This document shows, piece after piece, positions 1-7,470 of a DNA stretch of 64,000 nt. Location: positions 124,001 through 188,000 of the forward strand of contig CACWLL010000006.1 in the NCBI GenBank assembly GCA_902761735.1. Reading direction: 5' to 3'. Under the pieces are notes generated by a model, which did not search any database, was not told the DNA's origin, and saw only the letters and a program-made list of their open reading frames with translations. The stretch's first letter is position 1. The number at the start of each line of letters is the position of its first letter. The position numbers and the translations under genes were made by a program. This DNA is from an uncultured bacterium (GTDB lineage: Bacteria > Cyanobacteriota > Vampirovibrionia > Gastranaerophilales > Gastranaerophilaceae).

Positions 1-3
1 ATA

Positions 4-176
4 TTATTACAAATGTAGTATATTTACAAATCTTAACAAATGCAGATTGGGTGAAAAGTGTTATTATTACACACTATTGGGGACTATAAACATTGAAATT
101 CCCTTGAGCTTTCATATGTAAAGTGCTATTTTTGTTGAGGTTATAGTTACATGTACAAACTTAACATTTGTAATAA
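4..176. repeat. 13-bp inverted repeat in upstream region
   Basis: The upstream region of the first gene holds a perfect 13-base inverted repeat: TTATTACAAATGT at 4-16 and its complement ACATTTGTAATAA at 164-176. A further TTTACAAAT half-site lies near 24-32. The stretch has no convincing coding frame. It could be paired regulator sites or a long-range RNA stem if transcription enters from the left. Function is not known. Confidence 0.4.
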
Positions 177-213
177 AATGTCATAAAATCATAAAAATTC
201 ATATATTTAAACT

Positions 214-242
214 AGATTTTTTTTAAAAAAATGTTATATAAT
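214..242 (+). promoter_or_regulatory. Putative promoter of first TPR gene
   Basis: A consensus -10 box TATAAT lies at 237-242, with a weak -35 (AGATTT, 214-219) 17 bases upstream. Transcription would start near 249. This leaves a leader of about 40 bases with an AAGG ribosome site before the ATG at 290. Confidence 0.4.
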
Positions 243-289
243 AGGTTATGAAAGATTTTACTAATAATAAGAATAGAAGGGTGCTTAAA

Positions 290-1471
290 ATGAGTAAAGA
301 AAAAGCTATATTATTTACTGTGTTGGCGATGCTGACGACATACGGAGTTGCGAATGCGGTACCGTCAGGTCCGTTTGGATATGATTTGCAGGCAGATATG
401 CATCGTAGTGAAAATCAACAGCAACAGCAGCAGATGCAATCACAAGACCAACCACAGGCTGATGCTAATGGTGAAGAGGCAAAACCTATTGAATATGTTC
501 CAAAAACAGCCTTGGATTTTTACTCATTCGTACCTATAAAAGAGTTATATGTTAAAGATATCGATTCTTCAGAGTATTATTCGAATCCTACTATGAAGAG
601 TGCGATATACAGATATAAATCCGGTAATTATACAGGTTGTTTGCAAGAACTTTATGCATATATTAAAAAACACCCGAATGATGCGTACGCATATTACTAC
701 ATGGGCTTGTCATATACAAGAATCGGGAAAAAAGATGTTGCAGCTAAATGTTTCCAAAAAAGTATTAATTGTAAGGCTACGGGAACATTACTTGAGATGG
801 CAGTTAAAGGCAGAGATTGTATAAAAGGCGGTATATATTGTCATACTCCGGTAAATCCAAAAATTGATATTAAGGCTTTAAATGCTGAGAAACTTAAAGG
901 TTACGATGATTTGGACAAGTTTATTATGTCACCATATACTGGTCATGGGTTTACTCCTGAGTTAGAAAAAGAATATCAGCAAAAACAGCTTGATGTACTT
1001 CAAAAAACTATTAATAACAAAGATAATTTGAATAATACTGATATGCAGCAGCTCAAGAAAATAGAGAGAGAGCAATCGTATTTGCCTTCAGGCGAAGTAA
1101 TGGGTATGGCCGCAAATATTGAGGATACTCCTTCAAACCAAGAAATTCTTGATGCAATTGATGTGCTGAGAAGAGCGGGTTTAAATATTTCTGCAAATTC
1201 TATTGAAAATAATTCATCTGCAAAAGCGGTTGCGGAAAAAAAAACTCCTGATGTAAATCCGGCAAATTATATTAATCCCGAATATGAAAATATAAGCATG
1301 TTGTTGGGTAATGGCAATAATAACAATTCCGATCCTATGATGTCTATGTTGCCATATATGTTGAAGGATAATGAAAACGGTAAAAATATTGATCCGCAAG
1401 TTGTTCAAGCGATGATGATGCATTCAATGATGAGTGGACTTAATGGTCTAAATTCAACCGATAATAAATAA
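290..1471 (+). CDS. Secreted TPR-containing hypothetical protein
   Basis: Protein of 393 residues. I chose ATG 290 because it follows a GAAGG ribosome site and starts a clear signal peptide (MSKEKAILFTVLAMLTTYGVANA). An in-frame ATG at 248 sits almost on the promoter and would bury the signal. After the signal comes a Gln-rich linker, then a TPR-like helical pair around residues 105-165 (YRYKSGNYTGCLQELYAYIKK, then NDAYAYYYMGLSYTRIGKKDVAAKCFQKS). The C-terminal half is Asn/Met-rich and low in complexity. It probably acts in the periplasm or at the envelope as a binding scaffold. The next gene starts three bases after its stop, so the two are probably co-transcribed. The exact function is unknown. 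Confidence 0.75.
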   Translation: MSKEKAILFTVLAMLTTYGVANAVPSGPFGYDLQADMHRSENQQQQQQMQSQDQPQADANGEEAKPIEYVPKTALDFYSFVPIKELYVKDIDSSEYYSNPTMKSAIYRYKSGNYTGCLQELYAYIKKHPNDAYAYYYMGLSYTRIGKKDVAAKCFQKSINCKATGTLLEMAVKGRDCIKGGIYCHTPVNPKIDIKALNAEKLKGYDDLDKFIMSPYTGHGFTPELEKEYQQKQLDVLQKTINNKDNLNNTDMQQLKKIEREQSYLPSGEVMGMAANIEDTPSNQEILDAIDVLRRAGLNISANSIENNSSAKAVAEKKTPDVNPANYINPEYENISMLLGNGNNNNSDPMMSMLPYMLKDNENGKNIDPQVVQAMMMHSMMSGLNGLNSTDNK

Positions 1472-1474
1472 TAT

Positions 1475-2083
1475 ATGGATAATAATACATATTTAAAAGC
1501 TAAAGAAAAACTGTTGACGGCCTCAGAAGATGACTGTCAACAGTTTTTTATTTCTAACGGTAATATTTTAGAAAGTGCATACTGGGAGCTTTATCACCAA
1601 AATCCTCAAAAAGCCAGAGAAAAGTTTTCGCAAATTATAGATTCGGATATAAGAGCAAAGTGGGGAGTGTTTTTTTCTTATTTATGTGAGGACAGGCTTG
1701 AAGGGATGCCATCTTATTTTGAACTGAGAAATTTTTTTGAAATTGATTTTCAAGTGATGTTTAATTACTATTTAGGTAATTATATAGAAAATGTTTGTAA
1801 ATATTCAGACTGGCTGTTTTCAATAAATCCGGAAATATATAAGTATATCGGCAGAGTTTTTATGAATAATGATTATACAGATTTGGGATTACATTTTTTG
1901 AACAGGGGAAAAAATAATTTTTATAGCGATCCCGAATTACATTTTATGCTTGCGGAATATTATTATAAAATACAAGATTATATTGCATCAAAAAGTGCAG
2001 CACGGGTTTGCTTAAATATTTTACCGGAATACTACCCCGCCAAAAGGCTTCTTGCAAAACTGGATGCTGAACAAAGTGCGTAA
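1475..2083 (+). CDS. TPR-like hypothetical protein
   Basis: 202 residues, no signal peptide or membrane segment, so probably cytoplasmic. Helical repeats resembling TPRs can be seen, such as residues 130-195 (FMNNDYTDLGLHFLNRGKN, then HFMLAEYYYKIQDYIASKSAARVCLNI). There is no good ribosome site, but the start lies three bases after the stop of the upstream secreted TPR gene, which suggests translational coupling. I do not recognise a specific family. The pairing suggests the two proteins work together. Confidence 0.65.
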   Translation: MDNNTYLKAKEKLLTASEDDCQQFFISNGNILESAYWELYHQNPQKAREKFSQIIDSDIRAKWGVFFSYLCEDRLEGMPSYFELRNFFEIDFQVMFNYYLGNYIENVCKYSDWLFSINPEIYKYIGRVFMNNDYTDLGLHFLNRGKNNFYSDPELHFMLAEYYYKIQDYIASKSAARVCLNILPEYYPAKRLLAKLDAEQSA

Positions 2084-2163
2084 ATCTTCTTTATTACTTT
2101 TTGTAAAAAGAGATATACATTATTGTTTTTTTTGATAAAATAGAGATAGATTAAGGATTTGTT

Positions 2164-2631
2164 ATGGGAACAGTAGTAGGAAGAGAAAATCTTGTAGACC
2201 TTATTAGTAATCTGCATGGTGAAGGAAAGACCGTCGTTACTACAAACGGCTGTTTTGATATTTTGCATGTTGGGCATGTCAGATATCTCCAAAAAACAAA
2301 AAGTTTTGCTGATGTTTTGATAGTTCTTTTAAATTCCGACATATCCGTAAAAAAAATAAAAGGTCCGACACGCCCTATTAATAACGAAGCTGACAGAGCC
2401 GAGATACTTTGTGCACTGACATGCGTAGATTATGTAGTTCTTTTTGATGAGGATAGTCCTAGGGATTTGCTTGATGAAATGAAGCCGGATGTTTATACAA
2501 AAGGTGCCGATTATACAATGGAAACTCTTCCGGAGGCTGATATAATGCGTAAAAACGGAACAAGAGTAGAGTTTATAAGTTTTGTAGAAGGAAAATCAAC
2601 AACAAATATTATAAATAAGATTAATAAATAA
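2164..2631 (+). CDS. rfaE2: D-glycero-beta-D-manno-heptose 1-phosphate adenylyltransferase
   Basis: 155 residues, the size of a stand-alone RfaE2/HldE C-terminal domain. It transfers AMP from ATP to heptose 1-phosphate to give ADP-heptose for the LPS inner core. The cytidylyltransferase-like fold is shown by [18 protein letters not shown], with the nucleotide-binding HxGH at residues 35-38, then KGPTRPIN and the C-terminal [11 protein letters not shown] typical of the family. The kinase half (RfaE1) is not in the window. An AAGGA ribosome site and an extended -10 (TGATAAAAT, about 2133-2141) precede it. It stands directly ahead of lpxD, in line with a lipid A/core operon. Confidence 0.9.
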   Translation: MGTVVGRENLVDLISNLHGEGKTVVTTNGCFDILHVGHVRYLQKTKSFADVLIVLLNSDISVKKIKGPTRPINNEADRAEILCALTCVDYVVLFDEDSPRDLLDEMKPDVYTKGADYTMETLPEADIMRKNGTRVEFISFVEGKSTTNIINKINK

Positions 2632-2645
2632 TAAGGAGAATAAGG

Positions 2646-3740
2646 ATGAAACAATTCACAGTTGAAGAAATTGCACAAATTACGGGCGGGATGCTCACCA
2701 AGGTTCAGGATGCTCAAATTGAGAAGATAGCACCACCCGTTTTGGCTGATGAAAAAACATTGGCTCTTGCCCTTGGGGAAGAAGAAATTGCTAATTTGGC
2801 AAAATCATCAGCTAAAGCAGCTCTTGTGCCTTTAGGTGTTCAAATAGATGGATTGACAACTATTGAAGTTGAAAGACCAAGACTTGCAATGATGAAATTG
2901 ATTAATTTGTTTTATGTACCGCCTAGAATCAATTCAGGTGTGCATCCTACGGCTGTTGTTGATCCGACTGCTAAATTGGGAGAAAACGTACAAATCGGGC
3001 CAAATGTTGTTATTTCTCATGATGCGGTTATAGGTGATAATACAAGAATAATGGCTAATTCATACGTGGGCGGAGACGCTAAGATTGGTAAAAATTGTTT
3101 CTTCCATCCGGGAGTAAATGTTGGTGACAGAGTTCAGGTTGGTGATGATGTAATTCTTCATCATGGAGTTTCTTTAGGTGCTGACGGTTTCAGCTTTGTC
3201 ACAGAAAATCCTGATAATATTGAACATGCAAGAAAAGAAGGTGCTATATCAGGAGAAGATTCAGCAAAGCATGTAATATTCAAAATACCTTCAATTGGTA
3301 GTGTTGTTATCGGAAACAACGTAGAAATTGGTGCAAATTCAACAATTGACAGAGGTACCATAGAGAATACCGTTATTGGAGATAATACAAAGATTGATGA
3401 CCTTGTTATGATTGGGCATAACTGTCGTGTAGGAAAAGGCTGCTTAATTGTTTCTCAAGTAGGTATTGCCGGTAGTTGTGTAATTGGTGACAGAGTTGTG
3501 ATAGCAGGTCAAGCGGGGCTTGCCGATCATATTGAAATCGGTTCGGATACAATTATTACCGCAAAAGCCGGTGTAACTAAGTCATTCCCTGAAAAATCAA
3601 TTATTGTAGGTATTCCGGCTGTTCCAAGAAAAGACTTTATCAAGCAATTAAAAACGATGAAGGATGCTCAGGAAATCTTTGCTAAATTCAAAAAGTATGA
3701 GCCGTTCTTAAAAGAATTTGAAGAAAATGTTTCAAAATAG
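2646..3740 (+). CDS. lpxD: UDP-3-O-acylglucosamine N-acyltransferase LpxD
   Basis: 364 residues. Catalyses the third step of lipid A synthesis, adding a 3-hydroxyacyl chain from acyl-ACP to the glucosamine amine. Residues 1-95 are the uridine-binding LpxD domain. From about residue 97 hexapeptide repeats run to the C terminus ([19 protein letters not shown], then many [LIV]GxxxxI units), forming the left-handed beta-helix. A C-terminal helical extension follows ([20 protein letters not shown]). The ATG follows AAGGAGAATAAGG. It lies 14 bases after rfaE2 and 16 before lpxC, as part of one operon. LpxD was chosen over LpxA because of the N-terminal domain and the length. Confidence 0.93.
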   Translation: MKQFTVEEIAQITGGMLTKVQDAQIEKIAPPVLADEKTLALALGEEEIANLAKSSAKAALVPLGVQIDGLTTIEVERPRLAMMKLINLFYVPPRINSGVHPTAVVDPTAKLGENVQIGPNVVISHDAVIGDNTRIMANSYVGGDAKIGKNCFFHPGVNVGDRVQVGDDVILHHGVSLGADGFSFVTENPDNIEHARKEGAISGEDSAKHVIFKIPSIGSVVIGNNVEIGANSTIDRGTIENTVIGDNTKIDDLVMIGHNCRVGKGCLIVSQVGIAGSCVIGDRVVIAGQAGLADHIEIGSDTIITAKAGVTKSFPEKSIIVGIPAVPRKDFIKQLKTMKDAQEIFAKFKKYEPFLKEFEENVSK

Positions 3741-3756
3741 TTGAAAGGTTAAACGA

Positions 3757-4587
3757 TTGAGCGATTGTATAACATTAAAACGTGAAATAAAAATATCCGG
3801 AAACGGTTTAATGAAAAACAAGCCTTGTGAGGTTAGGCTTGTTCCGTCTTCATCGGGTTTAATACGCTATTTCATAAAAGATAACAAGCCATTTGAAGCT
3901 TGTGTAGATAATGTTTTGGCAACCGATCATTGTGTTGTGTTAGGGAAAGGTAAAGCAAAGGCGATATTGACTGAGCATTTAACTGCTGCTTTGGCTTTTT
4001 GTCATATTAATTCAATTGATATTTATATGAGTGAAGAAGAAGTTCCAATTCTTGACGGAAGTTCAAAAATATGGATTGAAGAATTTAAAAAAGCGGGTAT
4101 AGATAAACCGTTTATGTTCAGACCTAAACACTACACTGTATCTGAACCCGTGTATTATTTGAACGGAAAAACCAGTGTGGTTATTCTTCCTGATAAAGAG
4201 CTTTTTATGTCTTATGCGGTGAATTATGACCATCCTGAAGAAACCCGACGTTTTGTAAATTACAATACTAAAAATTCTGAAGAAATTATTGAGGCAAGAA
4301 CATTTGGATTTTATCGTGACTTGAAAAAGTTTCAAATGTTAGGTTTTGCCCAAGGTGTAACAGAGGAAAATACTTTAGGTTTTATGGACGACGGTTCTTA
4401 TTCAACAACTTTGCGTTCCGATAGCGAACCGATAAAACATAAGATGTTGGATTTGATTGGGGATTTATACTTAACCGGTGTAAACCCGCTGGATTTAAAG
4501 TGTCAAATTTTAGCTAAAGAGGCAGGACATGCCGTTCATGTAAAGGTCGCAAAAATATTAAAAGATAAAATAGTAGAATGTAAATAA
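3757..4587 (+). CDS. lpxC: UDP-3-O-acyl-N-acetylglucosamine deacetylase LpxC
   Basis: 276 residues, slightly shorter than usual (about 300). It is the zinc-dependent committed step of lipid A synthesis. Family motifs are intact: TEHLTAAL with zinc ligand H74, VPILDGSS, RTFGFYRDLKKFQMLGFAQG, and KHKMLDLIGDLYLTG with ligands H228 and D232, then the catalytic GHAVH (H258). The start is TTG at 3757, placed by GAAAGG eight to ten bases upstream and by alignment with LpxC N-termini (ITLKREIKISGNGLMKNKPCEV). The rare start codon may keep synthesis of this committed enzyme low. Next in the operon is fabZ, 13 bases on. Confidence 0.92.
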   Translation: MSDCITLKREIKISGNGLMKNKPCEVRLVPSSSGLIRYFIKDNKPFEACVDNVLATDHCVVLGKGKAKAILTEHLTAALAFCHINSIDIYMSEEEVPILDGSSKIWIEEFKKAGIDKPFMFRPKHYTVSEPVYYLNGKTSVVILPDKELFMSYAVNYDHPEETRRFVNYNTKNSEEIIEARTFGFYRDLKKFQMLGFAQGVTEENTLGFMDDGSYSTTLRSDSEPIKHKMLDLIGDLYLTGVNPLDLKCQILAKEAGHAVHVKVAKILKDKIVECK

Positions 4588-4600
4588 TAAGGAGAGACAA

Positions 4601-5056
4601 ATGTCAGAAGAAATTAAAGAACAAGAATCTTTTAGCATGGATATATTTGAGATTATGGAAATGCTTCCGCACAGATATCCGTTTTTACTTGTAGATAGAA
4701 TTACGGAATGTGTACCTGGTAAATATTGTAAAGGTTATAAGAATTTGACTATGAATGAAGAATTCTTCCAAGGGCACTTCCCTAATAATCCGATTATGCC
4801 GGGCGTGTTGCAGCTTGAGGCTATGGCTCAATGTTCAGCACCTGTATTGTTAAAATTACCTCAATATCAAGGTAAATTAGCGTTGTATGCGGGAGTTGAA
4901 AATGCAAGATTTAAAAATATTGTAAGACCGGGTGATAGATTTGAAATGGAAATTGAACTTACAAAGTTAAAAGGACCTATCTGTAAATCTCACGGTATCG
5001 GAAGAGTTGACGGTAAAGTTTGTGTTGAAGCTGATATGACTTTTGCTTTGACATAG
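4601..5056 (+). CDS. fabZ: 3-hydroxyacyl-ACP dehydratase FabZ
   Basis: 151 residues, normal for FabZ. Hotdog-fold enzyme that dehydrates 3-hydroxyacyl-ACP in fatty acid elongation and so competes with LpxA/LpxD for substrate. Visible motifs: MEMLPHRYPFLLVDRI, then GHFPNNPIMPGVLQLEAMAQ with catalytic H59 and E73. Strong AAGGAG ribosome site. Placement after lpxC is classical, but the usual next gene, lpxA, is missing here: a terminator follows 24 bases after the stop. Confidence 0.95.
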   Translation: MSEEIKEQESFSMDIFEIMEMLPHRYPFLLVDRITECVPGKYCKGYKNLTMNEEFFQGHFPNNPIMPGVLQLEAMAQCSAPVLLKLPQYQGKLALYAGVENARFKNIVRPGDRFEMEIELTKLKGPICKSHGIGRVDGKVCVEADMTFALT

Positions 5057-5075
5057 TAAAAATTTAACTAAATTT

Positions 5076-5105
5076 TAAAAAGTCGGCCTGAGAGCCGACT
5101 TTTTA
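5076..5105. terminator. Bidirectional intrinsic terminator after fabZ
   Basis: Hairpin AGTCGGC (5081-5087), loop CTGAGA, GCCGACT (5094-5100), flanked by A5 on the left and T5 on the right. It can end both the lpx operon (plus) and the convergent secreted-protein gene (minus). Confidence 0.85.
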
Positions 5106-6008
5106 TTTGCTTAAATATAAATCTTGTCGTAGTTTTATCGTATAATTTGCACCGGCAGGAATTGTTATGTGTGAACCTTTAGACCACAAGGATGTGATTG
5201 GAGAAACAAGGAGATTTCCTGTATAGCCTACAACTCCTACAATTGTTGGCAACGGAGAAAGAATTGTTCCAACAGGATTTGAGCTCCAACGTTTAGACAT
5301 TTGTCTTGATTTTTGATAAAACCTTTCACCTTTGCTAACATTTTTACATAAGCCGCTAATGTATCCTCGTTTACCTTTTATATTGTTGAAAAATATTTTT
5401 TTACCATCAGCTTTTATAATTTTTGCATCCATATTTTGGGAAGAATTTCCCTGTAACAGAGTGTCAGTTTTTATCTTCAGTAACCCTCCGTTGCCCCCGA
5501 AATTCGGTTGATGAGAATCCTCTACAACGGCTTTAAAGGTTGTTCCGACAGGGAATGACACATATCTTGCAACAACAGGTTCTACACTTACAAAGGTCAT
5601 TCTTGCTCCCGGAGTATTCCAATCCGATACTTTTGTTTGTGATTTAACTTTAAACTTTGTTCCTTTTTTTATTTTAATAGCTTCAAAGTCGGAGTAAGTA
5701 TTTTCGCCAATATTTGTTTTTATTACTTTGTTTAAGCCTGAAGAGAAATCAGTTTCAATATTTGCTGAAGGTGCACTTATAGTCGGATTAGTTGTGGCCT
5801 TTTGTGTATAATCAGGTTTCGCCTTTGTTCCGGTATTATTTTTTAGAGAATTTGGTAAATCCGGAAGAATGTCATTTTCAAGTTTGGACGGATTATAATT
5901 TTTTCTGATTTCATCATCAATAGAAGTATCAAGTTCAAATGCGTAACTTGACATTCCGCTTACAAATATCAGTATAAACAGTATTAAAATTTTATTTTTT
6001 ATATTCAT
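5103..6008 (-). CDS. Secreted hypothetical protein
   Basis: 301 residues with an N-terminal signal peptide (MNIKNKILILFILIFVSGMSSYAF). Residues 30-95 are low complexity, rich in Asn/Pro/Thr. The rest looks all-beta, with repeated segments of the type KGTKFKVKSQTKV, FPVGTTFKAVVEDS and IPAGANYTIKLRQD. Similar IPAG-containing segments occur in the SLH protein at 46551-47705. It probably resides in the periplasm or outer membrane. It lies one base after the GltD-like gene, so it is probably co-transcribed, though no functional link is clear. I do not recognise the family. Confidence 0.65.
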   Translation of the reverse strand: MNIKNKILILFILIFVSGMSSYAFELDTSIDDEIRKNYNPSKLENDILPDLPNSLKNNTGTKAKPDYTQKATTNPTISAPSANIETDFSSGLNKVIKTNIGENTYSDFEAIKIKKGTKFKVKSQTKVSDWNTPGARMTFVSVEPVVARYVSFPVGTTFKAVVEDSHQPNFGGNGGLLKIKTDTLLQGNSSQNMDAKIIKADGKKIFFNNIKGKRGYISGLCKNVSKGERFYQKSRQMSKRWSSNPVGTILSPLPTIVGVVGYTGNLLVSPITSLWSKGSHITIPAGANYTIKLRQDLYLSK

Positions 6009-6009
6009 T

Positions 6010-7383
6010 TTATCTACTTAAAAGTTCGTTTATTGCTTTTGCAGCCTTTTTCCCTGCTCCCATTGCATTGATTGCATTAGATTCGCCGACCGGTGCTACA
6101 TCCCCGCCTGCAAATATTGTGGGGATAGAGGTTGTCCGAGAGATTTCATCAACAGTAATGTAGCCTTTAGGGTCTGTTGCTATATCCAAACCTTCAGCTT
6201 CTGCCGAACGCTGAATTATAGGATTTGGACCCGTACCAAGCGCTACAATTACGGTATCTAGTTTAACGGTTTCTGTTTGCCCTGTAGGAACAGGTCTTCT
6301 TCTTCCGCTTGCATCAGGTTCGCCCAATTCCATAACTTCCAATTCAACTGATTTAACGTAACCGTTTTCTCCCAAAATTTCTTTCGGTGCATATAGGAAC
6401 TTAAAAATAACACCTTCTTCTTTTGCGTGTCTTATTTCTTCAAGACGAGCCGGAAGTTCTTTTTCTGTTCTTCGATATATTATATAAACTTCATCAAATC
6501 CGACTCTGACGGCTGTTCGTGCAGCATCCATTGCAACATTTCCTCCGCCGAATACTGCAACTTTTTTTCCTACCCGCAGAGGCGTTATACTGTCTTTTTC
6601 TCCTGCGTGCATCAGGTTAACTCGGGTTAGAAATTCGTTTGCGGAAAATACTCCGTTAAGATTTTCTCCTTTTATATTGAGCATTTTGGGTAATCCTGCT
6701 CCCGAACAGATAAATATTGCATCAAAACCATCATCTTTCAACTGTTTAAGTGTTATCGATTTACCCACAATTACATTTTTATGGAATTTTACTCCTATAG
6801 ATTTAAGATTAGAAATTTCTCTATCCAAAACGGTTCTCGGAAGTCTGAATGGCGGAATCCCATATCTCAAAACACCTCCCAATTCGTGAAGAGCTTCAAA
6901 TACATATACTTCATGACCTGCTTTTCTTAAATCTGCCGCCGCAGTAATTCCGGCACATCCGGAACCTACAATAGCAACTTTTTTCCCTGTAGAAATTATT
7001 TGGGGTTCAATTGCGGAAGTATTATCCCCAACGTAGCGTTCCAATGCACCAATCGCAATCGGGCTGCCTTTAATTCCTAAGACACAATTTCCTTCGCATT
7101 GTCTTTCTTGGGGACAGACTCTACCGCAGACAGAAGGTAGCATACTGGTTTCTCTAATAATATTTCCTGCTTCTTGCAATTTATCTTCCTTTAAAGCGTT
7201 AATAAATTTTGGTATTTGAATATTTACCGGACAACCCTGTACGCATCTTGGATTTTTGCAGTTCAGGCATCTGGATGCTTCCGACTTCACCTGTTCAGGT
7301 GTAAAATTGCTTTCAACCGGATTAAAATTATGTCGTCTTAATTCTTTATCCTGTTCAATTGGTTTTTGTCTTTCTGCTGCCAT
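6010..7383 (-). CDS. GltD-like NADPH-dependent oxidoreductase (glutamate synthase small-subunit family)
   Basis: 457 residues. Family: NADPH-dependent glutamate synthase small subunit GltD/GltA, which passes electrons from NADPH via FAD and FeS clusters. The N-terminal DPYD-type FeS domain has CLNCKNPRCVQGCPV and CGRVCPQERQCEGNCV. A first Rossmann motif, VAIVGSGCAGITAAADLRKAG (FAD), lies near residues 135-155, a second, VAVFGGGNVAMDAARTA (NADPH), near 270-290, and the FAD-closing TSIPTIFAGGD near the C terminus. No large GltB subunit is adjacent. It could therefore be a homomeric GltA, a sulfide dehydrogenase/NfnB-like subunit, or partner of a distant gltB. Family call is firm; the substrate is not. 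Confidence 0.85.
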   Translation of the reverse strand: MAAERQKPIEQDKELRRHNFNPVESNFTPEQVKSEASRCLNCKNPRCVQGCPVNIQIPKFINALKEDKLQEAGNIIRETSMLPSVCGRVCPQERQCEGNCVLGIKGSPIAIGALERYVGDNTSAIEPQIISTGKKVAIVGSGCAGITAAADLRKAGHEVYVFEALHELGGVLRYGIPPFRLPRTVLDREISNLKSIGVKFHKNVIVGKSITLKQLKDDGFDAIFICSGAGLPKMLNIKGENLNGVFSANEFLTRVNLMHAGEKDSITPLRVGKKVAVFGGGNVAMDAARTAVRVGFDEVYIIYRRTEKELPARLEEIRHAKEEGVIFKFLYAPKEILGENGYVKSVELEVMELGEPDASGRRRPVPTGQTETVKLDTVIVALGTGPNPIIQRSAEAEGLDIATDPKGYITVDEISRTTSIPTIFAGGDVAPVGESNAINAMGAGKKAAKAINELLSR

Positions 7384-7455
7384 ATAATCTCTCCCCTAAT
7401 TTTTATGGTATGGCATATCTCTCCTAATGTCAATATTTTATGTTATATAAATTTG

Positions 7456-7470
7456 TATTATAATGAGGGT
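7456..7470 (+). promoter_or_regulatory. -10 box immediately before radical SAM gene
   Basis: TATAAT at 7459-7464 is exactly six bases from the ATG at 7471, so transcription would begin at or next to the start codon. The -35 is poor. A GAGG at 7465-7468 is too close to the ATG to act as a normal ribosome site. Confidence 0.4.

Noticed and set aside
248-289. Earlier ATG for the first TPR gene
   Set aside because: It lies five bases after a -10 box and puts 14 polar residues before a clear signal peptide. ATG 290 has an AAGG site.
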